From: Latilactobacillus sakei
GTDB lineage: Bacteria > Bacillota > Bacilli > Lactobacillales > Lactobacillaceae
Length of the DNA: 64,000 nt
Direction of reading: 5' to 3'
NCBI GenBank assembly: GCA_002953655.1
Contig: CP025839.1
Span: 372,001-436,000 of the forward strand
Shown here in pieces: positions 37,002-48,486 of the stretch. The position numbers and the translations under genes are program-made. Below the pieces are notes generated by a model. That model saw only the letters and a program-made list of their open reading frames with translations. It was not told where the DNA came from and ran no database searches. Every line of letters starts with the position of its first letter. Position 1 is the first letter of the stretch.

Positions 37002-38033
37002 ATGGTATCCACAGAAGATTTTGATTACAATTTACCAGAAGAATTAATTGCACAAACACCCATGATTGAAAGAGCAGCATCACGTTTATTAGTGATGGAT
37101 CACGAAACGGGCGCTTTAGAAGACAAGGTTTTCTACGACATTATTGACGAATTAAACCCTGGCGATGCAGTTGTCATGAACAATACCCGTGTTTTACCAG
37201 CACGTTTATATGGGGTTAAACCTGATACTGGTGGTCATGAAGAAGTCTTGTTATTAAACAACACGCATGATGATGAATGGGAAGTTTTAATGAAGCCTGC
37301 TAAACGGGCTAAAGTGGGGACCGAAGTGGTCTTTGGTGACGGTCAATTAAGAGCCGTGGTCACTAAGGAACTTGAACATGGTGGCCGAATGATTGAATTT
37401 AAATACGACGGCATTTTCATGCAAATTCTAGAAGCTCTAGGCGAAATGCCATTGCCACCATACATCAAGGAAAAACTAGATGATCCAGAAATGTATCAAA
37501 CAGTTTATGCTAAGGAACCGGGTTCAGCCGCTGCACCAACAGCTGGCTTCCACTGGACAGAAGAGCTCCTCCAAAAAGTCCAAGATAAGGGCATCAAATT
37601 GGTTTACTTAACGTTGCACGTTGGGTTGGGGACTTTCCGTCCGGTTTCAGAAGACAATGTTGAAGATCACAAGATGCATAGCGAATTCTATCGTTTAACA
37701 GAAGAAGCTGCTGCAACGTTGAACGAAGTCAAACAAAACGGTGGTCGCATTGTCGCTACTGGGACAACCAGCATTCGGACATTAGAAACCATCGCAACGA
37801 AGTTTGATGGCGAAATCAAAGCTGATAGCGGTTGGACATCAATCTTCATCAAACCTGGTTACCAATGGAAAGCCGTTGATGCCTTCATTACGAATTTCCA
37901 TTTACCAAAATCAACCTTAGTGATGTTAGTGGCTTCATTTACCGGTCGTGAAAACATCTTAAATGCTTATCAACATGCTGTTGATGAACGTTATCGTTTC
38001 TTTAGCTTTGGCGATGCCATGTTTGTTAAATAA
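37002..38033 (+). CDS. queA: S-adenosylmethionine:tRNA ribosyltransferase-isomerase QueA
   Basis: QueA converts preQ1 in tRNA to epoxyqueuosine. The 343-residue protein has the family start [14 protein letters not shown], the [14 protein letters not shown] segment near 181 and [11 protein letters not shown] near 206. It is 14 bp after ruvB, the common ruvA-ruvB-queA order. Its pathway partner tgt lies at 47271, separated here by the arc cluster. Confidence 0.96.
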   Translation: MVSTEDFDYNLPEELIAQTPMIERAASRLLVMDHETGALEDKVFYDIIDELNPGDAVVMNNTRVLPARLYGVKPDTGGHEEVLLLNNTHDDEWEVLMKPAKRAKVGTEVVFGDGQLRAVVTKELEHGGRMIEFKYDGIFMQILEALGEMPLPPYIKEKLDDPEMYQTVYAKEPGSAAAPTAGFHWTEELLQKVQDKGIKLVYLTLHVGLGTFRPVSEDNVEDHKMHSEFYRLTEEAAATLNEVKQNGGRIVATGTTSIRTLETIATKFDGEIKADSGWTSIFIKPGYQWKAVDAFITNFHLPKSTLVMLVASFTGRENILNAYQHAVDERYRFFSFGDAMFVK

Positions 38034-38059
38034 TTTATGTAATTGAGGTGTGAGCATTG

Positions 38060-38581
38060 ATGTACTTAAGAAAAGCCGCTTTTTCTGATTTACCACGAAT
38101 CTTAGCAATTATCGATGGGGCTAAAGCCGCGTTAAAAGAACGCGGTGTCAACCAGTGGCAAGCTGGTGCGCCTAGTGAAAGTCAGTTTGAAAATGATATT
38201 CGTCAAGAGTATTGCTATATTTTAATTAAGGATGACACGATTATTGGGGTCGCATCAATTGTCGATACAGTTGATGCCGGCTATTGCGCCATCACTAATG
38301 GTGAGTGGCAACCAGTTGCTTCTAAACATCCTTATTATTCAATTCACCGCATGGCTTTAGATGGTTCAGTTCGTGGGCAACATTTGGCCCATCAATTTAT
38401 GACATTGTTAATTACGGCTGCTAGTATTGACGGGGCGCACGATTTAAGAATCGATACCCATCCCGATAATTTAGCCATGCAACACGTGATTCAAAAGGCG
38501 GGCTTTACTTACTGTGGTGATATCTTAATCGCTGACGATCCTTCACCTAAACGCTTTGCTTACCAACTCGTTTTAAAATAA
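38060..38581 (+). CDS. GNAT family N-acetyltransferase
   Basis: The 173-residue product has a GNAT fold. LRKAAFSDLPRILAIIDGAK opens the domain, the acetyl-CoA loop is degenerate (LDGSVRGQHLAHQFM near residue 105), and IDTHPDNLAMQHVIQKAGF is a typical C-terminal motif. The substrate is unknown. A TTG sits one codon upstream, but the ATG at 38060 has better spacing from GAGGTG. It follows queA by 26 bp and may be the last gene of that operon. Confidence 0.85.
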   Translation: MYLRKAAFSDLPRILAIIDGAKAALKERGVNQWQAGAPSESQFENDIRQEYCYILIKDDTIIGVASIVDTVDAGYCAITNGEWQPVASKHPYYSIHRMALDGSVRGQHLAHQFMTLLITAASIDGAHDLRIDTHPDNLAMQHVIQKAGFTYCGDILIADDPSPKRFAYQLVLK

Positions 38582-38605
38582 AGTTTAAAATTAAATTGTC
38601 CAAAC

Positions 38606-38639
38606 GAAACTAAGATACTCAGGTATCTTAGTTTTTTTT
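38606..38639 (+). terminator. Terminator after the GNAT gene
   Basis: AACTAAGATAC and GTATCTTAGTT form a perfect stem around a short TCAG loop, followed by seven T. Confidence 0.9.
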
Positions 38640-38650
38640 GTGCATTTTTT

Positions 38651-38664
38651 AGTAAGCGTTATCA
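38651..38664 (+). promoter_or_regulatory. CRE (CcpA site) upstream of arcA
   Basis: AGTAAGCGTTATCA matches TGWAARCGYTWNCA at all but the first base. It predicts glucose repression of the arginine deiminase operon. Confidence 0.75.
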
Positions 38665-38693
38665 ATTGATGTAATAGGATTTTGGTTATAAAA

Positions 38694-38709
38694 CGTGAAA
38701 TTGCTAACA
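38694..38709 (+). promoter_or_regulatory. CRP/FNR-type box upstream of arcA
   Basis: CGTGA-AATTGC-TAACA matches eight of ten bases of the TGTGA-N6-TCACA pattern bound by CRP-family regulators. ArcR, encoded at the end of this cluster, is the likely binder. Confidence 0.5.
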
Positions 38710-38788
38710 TTAAGAGTGTAAGAATCCCCCTGAAAGCGATTACTATCGCGACTATAGTAGGTCTTGTAAACAAAGGAGGTAGTTTTAA

Positions 38789-40024
38789 ATGACAAGTCCA
38801 ATTCATGTAAATTCCGAAATCGGAAAACTTAAGACGGTCTTACTAAAACGGCCAGGTAAAGAAGTCGAAAACATTACACCTGACATTATGTATCGTTTAT
38901 TGTTTGATGATATTCCTTATTTACCAACAATCCAAAAAGAACATGATCAATTCGCACAAACATTACGTGACAATGGTGTTGAAGTGCTTTACTTAGAAAA
39001 CCTCGCTGCCGAAGCAATCGATGCTGGTGACGTTAAGGAAGCTTTCCTGGATAAGATGTTGAACGAATCACACATCAAATCACCACAAGTGCAAGCAGCC
39101 TTAAAAGACTACTTAATTAGTATGGCAACGTTAGACATGGTTGAAAAAATCATGGCTGGTGTTCGGACCAACGAAATTGATATTAAATCAAAGGCATTGA
39201 TTGACGTTAGTGCTGATGATGACTATCCATTCTATATGGATCCAATGCCTAACCTATACTTCACACGCGATCCTGCCGCATCAATGGGGGATGGCTTAAC
39301 AATTAATAAAATGACTTTTGAAGCGCGTCAAAGAGAATCAATGTTCATGGAAGTTATCATGCAACATCATCCTCGTTTTGCTAACCAAGGCGCACAAGTA
39401 TGGCGTGACCGCGATCACATCGATCGCATGGAAGGCGGCGACGAATTAATCTTGAGCGATAAAGTCCTGGCAATTGGGATTTCACAACGGACATCCGCAC
39501 AATCAATTGAAGAACTTGCCAAGGTATTATTCGCTAACCACAGTGGCTTTGAAAAAATCTTAGCAATTAAGATTCCACATAATCATGCCATGATGCATTT
39601 AGACACAGTCTTCACCATGATTGATTATGATAAATTTACTATTCATCCAGGCATCCAAGGTGCTGGCGGCATGGTTGACACTTATATCTTAGAACCAGGC
39701 AATAACGACGAAATCAAGATTACACATCAAACTGATCTTGAAAAAGTCCTCCGCGATGCTTTGGAAGTACCTGAATTAACCTTAATCCCATGTGGTGGCG
39801 GCGATGCAGTTGTGGCCCCTCGTGAACAATGGAATGACGGTTCTAACACATTAGCAATCGCACCGGGTGTTGTTGTCACTTACGATCGCAACTATGTTTC
39901 AAACGAAAACTTACGTCAATACGGCATTAAAGTGATTGAAGTCCCATCAAGTGAATTATCACGCGGTCGTGGGGGTCCACGTTGTATGAGTATGCCACTT
40001 GTAAGAGAAGACTTAAAAAAATAA
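38789..40024 (+). CDS. arcA: Arginine deiminase
   Basis: ArcA converts arginine to citrulline and ammonia, the first step of the ADI pathway that yields ATP and alkalinises the cell. The 411-residue enzyme has the early [10 protein letters not shown]-like segment ([20 protein letters not shown]), FTRDPAAS near 165, [10 protein letters not shown] near 270 and the catalytic cysteine in [12 protein letters not shown] near 403. AAAGGAGG precedes the ATG. It is the first gene of arcABCTDR, with a CRE and a CRP-type box upstream. Confidence 0.97.
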   Translation: MTSPIHVNSEIGKLKTVLLKRPGKEVENITPDIMYRLLFDDIPYLPTIQKEHDQFAQTLRDNGVEVLYLENLAAEAIDAGDVKEAFLDKMLNESHIKSPQVQAALKDYLISMATLDMVEKIMAGVRTNEIDIKSKALIDVSADDDYPFYMDPMPNLYFTRDPAASMGDGLTINKMTFEARQRESMFMEVIMQHHPRFANQGAQVWRDRDHIDRMEGGDELILSDKVLAIGISQRTSAQSIEELAKVLFANHSGFEKILAIKIPHNHAMMHLDTVFTMIDYDKFTIHPGIQGAGGMVDTYILEPGNNDEIKITHQTDLEKVLRDALEVPELTLIPCGGGDAVVAPREQWNDGSNTLAIAPGVVVTYDRNYVSNENLRQYGIKVIEVPSSELSRGRGGPRCMSMPLVREDLKK

Positions 40025-40049
40025 ACAATAAAAAACGAGGTTGATGAAC

Positions 40050-41066
40050 ATGACAAACAGCGTATTTCAAGGCAGAAGTTTATTAGCAGAAAAAGATTTT
40101 ACTAAATCAGAACTCGAATACTTAATCGATTTCTCATTACATTTAAAGGATTTAAAGAAAAAAGGGATTCCTCATCACTATCTAGAAGGTAAGAACATTG
40201 CCTTACTATTTGAAAAGAACTCAACCAGAACGCGTGCTGCTTTTACAACAGCTGCGATTGACTTAGGCGCTCACCCAGAATTCTTAGGTAAAAATGATAT
40301 TCAACTTGGTAAAAAAGAATCAGTTGAAGATACAGCTAAAGTTTTAGGAAGCATGTTTGATGGTATTGAATTCCGTGGCTTTAGTCAAAAAGTGGTTGAA
40401 GACTTGGCTAAATATTCAGGCGTTCCTGTTTGGAATGGTTTAACTGACGAATGGCATCCCACACAAATGATCGCTGACTTTATGACCGTTAAAGAAAACT
40501 TCGGCAAATTAAAAGGTGTGACATTAACGTATGTTGGTGATGGCCGTAACAATATGGCTAACAGCTTGTTAGTAACCGGTTCAATGTTGGGCGTTAATAT
40601 CCACATCGTTGCCCCAGATTCATTACAACCCACACAAGAAGTCCGTGATTTAGCTGAAGGTTACGCTAAAGAAACAGGCAGCAAGAACATGATTACTTCA
40701 GACGTTGACGCTGGTGTTAAAGGCTCAGATGTTTTATACACAGACGTTTGGGTTTCAATGGGTGAAGAAGATAAATTTGAAGAACGGGTTAAATTGTTGA
40801 AACCATACCAAATCAACATGGACATGGTTAAGAAGACCGGTAACGAAAACATGATTATCATGCATTGTTTACCAGCTTTCCATGATATTGAAACTGAATA
40901 TGGCAAGAAGATTGACGAACAATTCGGCATTCAAGAAATGGAAATTACTGACGAAGCATTCAGAAGTCAATATGCCCGTCAATTTGAAGAAGCTGAAAAC
41001 AGAATGCACTCAATTAAAGCCATCATGGCAGCAACATTAGGTAACTTATTCATACCTCAAGCATAA
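40050..41066 (+). CDS. arcB: Ornithine carbamoyltransferase, catabolic
   Basis: ArcB splits citrulline with phosphate into ornithine and carbamoyl phosphate. The 338-residue protein has the carbamoyl-phosphate loop STRTRAAF near residue 55, HPTQ near 133 and HCLPAF near 273. In-frame starts at 40041 (TTG) and 40044 (ATG) are too close to GAGG; ATG at 40050 fits and gives the usual [12 protein letters not shown] start. Confidence 0.96.
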   Translation: MTNSVFQGRSLLAEKDFTKSELEYLIDFSLHLKDLKKKGIPHHYLEGKNIALLFEKNSTRTRAAFTTAAIDLGAHPEFLGKNDIQLGKKESVEDTAKVLGSMFDGIEFRGFSQKVVEDLAKYSGVPVWNGLTDEWHPTQMIADFMTVKENFGKLKGVTLTYVGDGRNNMANSLLVTGSMLGVNIHIVAPDSLQPTQEVRDLAEGYAKETGSKNMITSDVDAGVKGSDVLYTDVWVSMGEEDKFEERVKLLKPYQINMDMVKKTGNENMIIMHCLPAFHDIETEYGKKIDEQFGIQEMEITDEAFRSQYARQFEEAENRMHSIKAIMAATLGNLFIPQA

Positions 41067-41076
41067 CCAGATTGTA

Positions 41077-41123
41077 GAAAGGGGCTGGAAAACAAAACTT
41101 TGTTTTGTCCCGGCCCCTTTTTT
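41077..41123 (+). terminator. Internal terminator between arcB and arcC
   Basis: AAAGGGGCTGG and CCGGCCCCTTT, with AAACAAAA and TTTTGTT inside, form a stable stem followed by T. It probably reduces expression of arcCTDR relative to arcAB. Confidence 0.8.
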
Positions 41124-41164
41124 AATTGAAACCACAATTAATCAATAGAAAGTAGGACAAGCTT

Positions 41165-42109
41165 ATGACAAAACGTAAAATCGTCGTTGCATTAGGTGGG
41201 AATGCTATTTTATCAACTGATGCCTCAGCAAGCGCTCAAATCAAAGCCGTTAAGGAAACGGTTAAACAATTAGTTGCCTTCGTAAAACAAGGTGACCAAC
41301 TTATTATTTCGCATGGTAATGGGCCACAAGTCGGTAACTTGTTAATTCAACAAGCGGCTAGCGATTCTGAAAAAACACCAGCAATGCCATTAGATACGGT
41401 CGGTGCGATGTCACAAGGCGAAATTGGTTACTGGATGCAAAATGCTTTTAACGAAGTTTTAGCAGAAGAAGGCTTGGCTTTGGATGTTGCAACAATCGTA
41501 ACCCAAACGATTGTGGATGCTAAAGATAAAGCTTTCCAAAACCCAACGAAACCAATCGGGCCTTTCTATACCGAAGCAGAAGCTAAGAAACAACAAAGTA
41601 TCAATCCAGAAGCACACTTTGTGGAAGATGCCGGGCGTGGCTGGCGGCGGGTAGTTCCTTCACCACGGCCAATCGGGATTCAAGAAGCACCTGTTATCCA
41701 AAAATTAGTTGAAGGTAACGTGATCACGATTTCAGCCGGTGGCGGTGGTGTACCAGTTGCAAAAGAAGGCAACAAGCTTCGTGGGGTTGAAGCCGTAATC
41801 GATAAAGATTTCGCTTCAGAAAAATTAGCCGAATTAGTGGGCGCAGACATGTTAATTATTTTAACAGCTGTGGATAACGTCTACGTTAACTTCAATAAGC
41901 CAGATCAAAAGAAATTAACCAACGTCTCAGTCGCTGAATTAGAAGATTACATCAAAGACGATCAATTCGCTAAAGGTAGCATGCTGCCTAAGATTCAAGC
42001 TGCAATCGAATACGTTAATAATCGTCCTGATAGTAAGGCCATCATCACTTCCCTTGATAACGTGAAGAATTTATTGGCACATGATGCCGGGACAATCATT
42101 ACGAAATAG
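41165..42109 (+). CDS. arcC: Carbamate kinase
   Basis: ArcC makes ATP from carbamoyl phosphate and ADP. The 314-residue enzyme has VALGGNAIL at residue 8, [12 protein letters not shown] near 50 and the [10 protein letters not shown] loop near 193, all family signatures. AGTAGGAC precedes the ATG. It follows the internal hairpin within the arc operon. Confidence 0.96.
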   Translation: MTKRKIVVALGGNAILSTDASASAQIKAVKETVKQLVAFVKQGDQLIISHGNGPQVGNLLIQQAASDSEKTPAMPLDTVGAMSQGEIGYWMQNAFNEVLAEEGLALDVATIVTQTIVDAKDKAFQNPTKPIGPFYTEAEAKKQQSINPEAHFVEDAGRGWRRVVPSPRPIGIQEAPVIQKLVEGNVITISAGGGGVPVAKEGNKLRGVEAVIDKDFASEKLAELVGADMLIILTAVDNVYVNFNKPDQKKLTNVSVAELEDYIKDDQFAKGSMLPKIQAAIEYVNNRPDSKAIITSLDNVKNLLAHDAGTIITK

Positions 42110-42120
42110 AGGCCAAGCTA

Positions 42121-43236
42121 ATGGAAATTGCAAATTTCGGCGTTGAAGAGTGGTTAAACGTGTACGAAACACAAGCAACCTTGGATATTGCGCAAAGTAC
42201 GATTGCCTCAATGACGATGTCAGAATTGATGGCCCTCTCACCTGATAATGGGACGCAGTTTTATCAAGACTTAGCGCAACAAAAGATGAATTATGGTGCG
42301 ATTGAAGGTTCAGCGGCTTTTAAAGAAGCCGTTAGTGAATTGTATCAAACGGTCAACAGCAACCAGGTGTTACAAACGAACGGTGCGACGGGTGCCAATT
42401 TATTAGCCCTTTATGCGCTAGTAAAACCTGGCGATCATGTGATTACCATGTTTCCAACTTATCAACAACTTTATGAAATTCCCATCTCAATTGGAGCAAC
42501 CGTTTCGTATTGGCAATTGGATGAGGCCCATAATTGGTTACCAGATATTGCTGAATTGAAAAAGTTAATCAGACCAGCAACCAAACTGATTTGTTTGAAC
42601 AACGCTAACAACCCGACCGGGACGGTTATTTCAACAGAATTGATGCAAGCAATCGTTGAAGTGGCGCGAACGGTGGGCGCCTATGTCCTTGTGGATGAGG
42701 TTTACTTGCCATTAGGTGAAGGGCAACCAACAACTTCGATTGCTGATTTATATGAACGAGGGATTGCCACTAACAGTTTATCGAAGACCTATTCAGTTCC
42801 TGGTATTCGGGTCGGTTGGCTGATTGCTAACGAAAAATTGACCGATTTGTTTAGAAAATATCGGGATTACACCATGATTTGTGCCGGTGTTTTCAGTGAT
42901 CAGTTAGCGGTTTATGTATTACGACATCGCAAACAAGTTTTAGCCCGTAATCGGGCACTGGTTCAACGCAATCTCGCGATTTTTAAAGCCTGGGTTGCAC
43001 AAGAACCACTCGTTGATGTCATCTATCCAGAATCAGTATCAACATCGTTTATTCATTTCAAAGAAATTGAAGACGATGAAGCATTTTGTAAATATTTATT
43101 AAAAGAATACGGCGTCTTATTAGTGCCCGGTCAGCGTTTTGAAATTCCCGGACATGCCAGACTAGGGTATTGCGCACCAGAAGCAACTCTGAAAAAAGGG
43201 TTGGCCGAATTATCAAAAGCGCTCAGAACGTATTAA
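42121..43236 (+). CDS. arcT: ArcT, PLP-dependent aminotransferase of the arc cluster
   Basis: The 371-residue fold-type I aminotransferase has NNANNPTG near residue 160, VDEVYLP near 191 and the PLP lysine in NSLSKTYSVPGIRVGW near 220. ArcT is a regular member of lactic acid bacterial arc clusters. A transaminase role in arginine catabolism is proposed but its substrate is not settled. It follows arcC by 11 bp. Confidence 0.92.
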   Translation: MEIANFGVEEWLNVYETQATLDIAQSTIASMTMSELMALSPDNGTQFYQDLAQQKMNYGAIEGSAAFKEAVSELYQTVNSNQVLQTNGATGANLLALYALVKPGDHVITMFPTYQQLYEIPISIGATVSYWQLDEAHNWLPDIAELKKLIRPATKLICLNNANNPTGTVISTELMQAIVEVARTVGAYVLVDEVYLPLGEGQPTTSIADLYERGIATNSLSKTYSVPGIRVGWLIANEKLTDLFRKYRDYTMICAGVFSDQLAVYVLRHRKQVLARNRALVQRNLAIFKAWVAQEPLVDVIYPESVSTSFIHFKEIEDDEAFCKYLLKEYGVLLVPGQRFEIPGHARLGYCAPEATLKKGLAELSKALRTY

Positions 43237-43269
43237 TAATTGAGTGACGTAATTTAGGAGTGGTTTAAA

Positions 43270-44697
43270 ATGACGGAAGAAAAACCAGCAAAAAAAATTG
43301 GCTTATTGGCATTAATTGCATTGGTTATTAGTTCATCTATTGGTAGTGGGGTCTTCGGATTAACATCTGATTTAGCGAGTGCATCCGCACCGGGCCCAGT
43401 TTTAATCGCATGGGTCATTGTCGGTTTTGGGATTTTAATGCTGGCATTATCCTTGAATAATTTATTGATGAAAGAACCTGAATTAGAAGGGATTTTCTCG
43501 TATGCTGAAAAGGGTTTTGGCCCCTTTGCTGGCTTTGTTAGTGGCTGGGGTTATTGGCTATCAGCATGGTTGGGGAATGTAGCCTTTGCGACAATTTTAA
43601 TGAGTGCGTTGGGTTATTTCTTCCCGATTTTTAAATCAGGACAGAATTTACCCTCAATCTTAGTTGCCAGTGTTTTATCGTGGAGCTTAACGTATTTTGT
43701 TAATCGCGGGGTAGAAGGCGCAGCCGCCATCAATACATTGGTAACTATTTGTAAATTGATTCCACTATTTGTTTTCATTGTATTTGGGATTGTGTTATTT
43801 AAAGGCCATCTTTTCACACAAGCATTTTGGAATAATATGAGTAATAGCTTCGTAGCAGGCGATGTGATGAGCCAGATTAAGAATTGTATGATGGTTATGA
43901 TGTGGGTCTTTGTCGGTATCGAAGGGGCTTCAATGTTATCAGCGCGGGCGGAAAAGAAGTCTGATGCTGGTAAAGCAACGATTTTAGGATTAGTGAGTTT
44001 ATTAGCGATTTATATCTTAGCGTCTGTGCTACCTTATGGGTATTTAACGCAAGATCAATTGGCTAGCATCAAACAACCAGCGATGTTATACATTTTTGAA
44101 CAAATGGTTGGAACTTGGGGCGGCTACTTCATCGGTGTGGGGTTAATTATCTCGATTTTAGGGGCTTGGTTGTCTTGGACGATGTTACCAGCCGAAACAA
44201 TGTTATTAATGGCAAAGCAAAACCTATTGCCAGCTTACTTCGGCCGCGTCAACAAGAAAAAGGCACCGACGTTTGCATTAGTCGTGACAGCGGGGTTGAT
44301 TCAAGTTTTCCTTTTCACCCTATTATTCACAACAAAAGCTTATAACTTCGCTTATTCCTTGTGTACGGCGTCAATTATCGTTTGTTACATGTTGGTGGCA
44401 GCTTATCAAATTAAATATTCTTGGGCTCACCTGCAAGAAAAAGGTAATCGGCAACAATTATTAATTGGGATTTTAGCCTTATTATTTGAAATTGCCGGGA
44501 TTTTAATGGCGGGTATTAGTTACTTATTACTTTGTTTTATTGCCTATATTCCTGGGATTTACTTCTATGGTCGTGCTCGTAAAAATAATGGTCATCAACA
44601 TTTCTTGTCAAAAGGGGAATGGTTAATCACGGCAATTATTGTCGTAGGTGCAATCGTTGGTATTTGGTTAGTTGTTTCAGGTAAAATTGTTATTTAG
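43270..44697 (+). CDS. arcD: Arginine/ornithine antiporter ArcD
   Basis: ArcD exchanges external arginine for ornithine at no energy cost. The 475-residue APC-family protein has about twelve membrane segments, a glycine-rich SSSIGSGVFGL in the first, and MWVFVGIEGASMLSARA near 215, typical of basic amino-acid antiporters. TTAGGAG precedes the ATG. Cluster context supports the substrate. Confidence 0.94.
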   Translation: MTEEKPAKKIGLLALIALVISSSIGSGVFGLTSDLASASAPGPVLIAWVIVGFGILMLALSLNNLLMKEPELEGIFSYAEKGFGPFAGFVSGWGYWLSAWLGNVAFATILMSALGYFFPIFKSGQNLPSILVASVLSWSLTYFVNRGVEGAAAINTLVTICKLIPLFVFIVFGIVLFKGHLFTQAFWNNMSNSFVAGDVMSQIKNCMMVMMWVFVGIEGASMLSARAEKKSDAGKATILGLVSLLAIYILASVLPYGYLTQDQLASIKQPAMLYIFEQMVGTWGGYFIGVGLIISILGAWLSWTMLPAETMLLMAKQNLLPAYFGRVNKKKAPTFALVVTAGLIQVFLFTLLFTTKAYNFAYSLCTASIIVCYMLVAAYQIKYSWAHLQEKGNRQQLLIGILALLFEIAGILMAGISYLLLCFIAYIPGIYFYGRARKNNGHQHFLSKGEWLITAIIVVGAIVGIWLVVSGKIVI

Positions 44698-44768
44698 ATA
44701 TGTTATATTAGAACTTTGGTTACTTTGAGTAAAAAGTAATAATTGAGAATACTTTGGGAGCGAAAATC

Positions 44769-45470
44769 ATGATTGCCGCAGACGAATATCCAAGATATAT
44801 TCAATACTTAAGGACCAGACCTGAATTTATTGATTTTTCAGATGAAGAAATGAACATTCTGATGAACAACATGAAAGTTAAAGATTTTCATAAAGGCCAG
44901 GAATTGTTTGATCAAACAGATGAGCGGAGCCGATTCTATTTCGTTGTAAGCGGTCTCGTCAGAGCCGAACGAACGGACGAAAATGATGAGTTTACGTTTT
45001 ATACGTATATCAAACAAGACTTAGCTTTCCCTTATCGGGGGATGTTTACCGATCAATATTATCCATATACGGCTCGTGCGATGACCGATATTGAGATTAT
45101 TTATTTTCCGATGGCGACTTTTGAGCATTTATTACAAAAGAATACCGCTTCAATCGTCAAAGTGGTTCAAGAAATGGGTTCGATTATTAGTGAATCAGAA
45201 GATCAAATCCAAAGAATGGTGACCTCTAGTGCAAAGCAACGGGTTATTCAAGCTTTAAAAATATTTGAAATTAATTTGGGTGAACCACTGCGATGTGGTC
45301 GGGCGTATATCCCGTATCCGATTACGGTGAAGGAATTGGCGACGATGAGTGGGACCACTCGTGAAACGGCCGGTCAAATTGTTAAACAATTAGCCGCCCA
45401 AAAATTACTAAGTTATGAACACAAAGAATTTCGGTTTGAAAAAGCCTTCTTTAAAGATGAGTTGGCGTAA
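44769..45470 (+). CDS. arcR: ArcR, CRP/FNR-family regulator of the arc cluster
   Basis: The 233-residue protein has an N-terminal cyclic-nucleotide-binding-like beta barrel (residues ~20-125, FVVSGLVRAERTDENDEF) and a C-terminal winged helix with VKELATMSGTTRETAGQIVKQL. ArcR-type proteins activate arc genes. A CRP-like box lies upstream of arcA. A TTG at 44754 is in frame, but ATG at 44769 has GGGAG at eight bases and is preferred. Confidence 0.92.
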   Translation: MIAADEYPRYIQYLRTRPEFIDFSDEEMNILMNNMKVKDFHKGQELFDQTDERSRFYFVVSGLVRAERTDENDEFTFYTYIKQDLAFPYRGMFTDQYYPYTARAMTDIEIIYFPMATFEHLLQKNTASIVKVVQEMGSIISESEDQIQRMVTSSAKQRVIQALKIFEINLGEPLRCGRAYIPYPITVKELATMSGTTRETAGQIVKQLAAQKLLSYEHKEFRFEKAFFKDELA

Positions 45471-45504
45471 AAATTAAGGGGCACTTTGTCTCGCTATTAA
45501 GTTT

Positions 45505-45551
45505 AAAAGCCCATAATAAATCGTTTTGAAAAACGACTATTATGGGTTTTT
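45505..45551 (+). terminator. Terminator of the arc cluster
   Basis: AGCCCATAATA and TATTATGGGTT pair with ATCGTTTT and AAACGA inside, followed by T. Confidence 0.8.
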
Positions 45552-45564
45552 ATGTGGCAATTAT

Positions 45565-45577
45565 TGTAAACGCTTCA
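45565..45577 (+). promoter_or_regulatory. CRE (CcpA site) before the YfcC-family gene
   Basis: TGTAAACGCTTCA is close to the CRE consensus, and the flanking ATTG and CAAT extend its symmetry. It lies between the arc terminator and the start codon. Confidence 0.7.
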
Positions 45578-45607
45578 ATTGAACTTATTAAAAAAGGAGA
45601 TGGCATG

Positions 45608-47179
45608 ATGAATGATACTGAAATAATAACAACCAATCCAAGCCCTAAGAAGCGGTTTAAACTTAAAATGCCGGGGGCGTTCGTCATTTTATTCATACTG
45701 ACAGTGGTCGCGGTGATGGCAACGTGGGTTGTGCCGTCAGGGTCTTACGCGAAGTTATCGTATGATCAAAAGAGCACGCAGCTGGTTGTGACCAAACCAG
45801 CTGGACAGGTTGAAAAGGTGCCAGCCACACAGGCAGCCTTAGATCGACTCGGCGTTAAAATTAAAATTAGTCAGTTTACTTCTGGTAGTATCAATGCAGC
45901 CGTATCGATTCCCAATACTTATAAAAGATTGAAGCAGCGCCCCGCTAGTTTGGCAGCTGTCCCTAACAGCATGGTTCGGGGGACTGTTGAAGCCGTTGAT
46001 ATTATGGTCTTCATTTTAGTTTTAGGCGGTTTGATTGGGACGGTCAAGGCCAGTGGTGCCTTTGAATCAGGCTTGTTGGCTTTGACTAAGAAAACAAAAG
46101 GCCACGAGTTCCTGTTAATCTTTTTTGTCGCACTCCTCATGGTTTTAGGGGGGACTTTATGTGGGATTGAAGAAGAGGCGGTGGCCTTTTATCCAATCTT
46201 AGTACCGGTCTTTATTGCGATGGGATATGATTCGATTGTTTGTGTGGGAGCGATTTTCCTCGCTAGTTCAATCGGGACGACTTTTTCGACGATTAATCCC
46301 TTTTCAGTCGTCATTGCTTCTAATGCGGCTGGGATTAGTTTCACGGAAGGCTTGTTGTGGCGAGTTGGCGGCTGTATTATAGGTGCTATTTTTGTCATTT
46401 ATTACCTTTATCGTTATTCTAAAAAGGTTAAGGCTGATCCGACCCAATCATATGCATACGAAGATCATGACGCGTTTGATAAGCTGTGGGCAATTACGGC
46501 TGATGAGACGCAGTCAAAAGCCGTCTTCACCTGGCGGAAAAAATTGATTCTGGTCTTATTTGTGGTGACCTTTCCGATTATGGTTTGGGGTGTCATGTCT
46601 CAAGGTTGGTGGTTCCCAACAATGGCGGCTTCATTTTTAACCTTTGCGATTATCATCATGTTTTTAACAGCAACTGGGCCAGAAGGGATTGGCGAAAAAG
46701 GGGTCATCGATGCCTTTGTAAATGGTGCTGCTAGCTTAGTGGGGGTCTCCCTTATTATTGGCCTTGCGCGAGGGATTAACTTGATTATGAATGAAGGGCT
46801 GATTTCAGATACGCTATTACAATATTCGTCATCACTAGTGGCACATGTTAGTGGGCCGATTTTTATTTTAATCATGTTAGTGATTTTCTTCGTCCTCGGG
46901 TTTATTGTCCCTTCTTCTTCAGGATTAGCGGTTTTGTCGATGCCAATTATGGCCCCATTGGCAGATACAGTTAACATTCCGCGGTTTGTCGTGGTAACGG
47001 CCTATCAATTTGGCCAATATGCGATGTTGTTCTTGGCACCAACTGGCTTGGTGATGGCTACTTTGCAAATGTTAGATGTTAAATACGCTCACTGGTTGCG
47101 GTTTGTCTGGCCGGTGGTCGCTTTTGTGCTGACATTTGGGGGCGCCATGTTGGTCTTACAAGTCCTAATTTATTCATAA
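45608..47179 (+). CDS. YfcC family membrane carrier
   Basis: The 523-residue protein has about twelve membrane segments and belongs to the YfcC / C4-dicarboxylate anaerobic carrier-like family. An N-terminal membrane segment ends in VVPSGSYAKL, followed by a loop and MVRGTVEAVDIMVFILVLGG. A GGTLCGIEEEAVAFYPI segment lies near 177 and a FIVPSSSGLAVLSMPIMAPLAD motif near 440. Location next to arcR suggests transport of arginine, ornithine, citrulline or a peptide, but this is inference. The frame is open from 45542; the ATG at 45608 fits AAAGGAGA best (45605 is the alternative). A CRE precedes it. Confidence 0.85.
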   Translation: MNDTEIITTNPSPKKRFKLKMPGAFVILFILTVVAVMATWVVPSGSYAKLSYDQKSTQLVVTKPAGQVEKVPATQAALDRLGVKIKISQFTSGSINAAVSIPNTYKRLKQRPASLAAVPNSMVRGTVEAVDIMVFILVLGGLIGTVKASGAFESGLLALTKKTKGHEFLLIFFVALLMVLGGTLCGIEEEAVAFYPILVPVFIAMGYDSIVCVGAIFLASSIGTTFSTINPFSVVIASNAAGISFTEGLLWRVGGCIIGAIFVIYYLYRYSKKVKADPTQSYAYEDHDAFDKLWAITADETQSKAVFTWRKKLILVLFVVTFPIMVWGVMSQGWWFPTMAASFLTFAIIIMFLTATGPEGIGEKGVIDAFVNGAASLVGVSLIIGLARGINLIMNEGLISDTLLQYSSSLVAHVSGPIFILIMLVIFFVLGFIVPSSSGLAVLSMPIMAPLADTVNIPRFVVVTAYQFGQYAMLFLAPTGLVMATLQMLDVKYAHWLRFVWPVVAFVLTFGGAMLVLQVLIYS

Positions 47180-47206
47180 AATTGCTTGGGGAAATAACGG
47201 GTTTTC

Positions 47207-47234
47207 TTGCTTAATCACTAAAGTCTGATAGAAT
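47207..47234 (+). promoter_or_regulatory. Promoter of tgt-yajC
   Basis: TTGCTT and TAGAAT are spaced by 16 bp, with an extended TGA before the -10. Confidence 0.65.
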
Positions 47235-47270
47235 GAAGCAAGTAGAAATTCTAGAATTGGAGTCGATTAA

Positions 47271-48413
<1,143 letters not shown>

Positions 48414-48486
48414 CGAATCACTGGAAGTTAGGCGATAAGTCTGCTAAAGTTGACTAGTAGATAAATAACGAAAAGAGGTATTTTAA

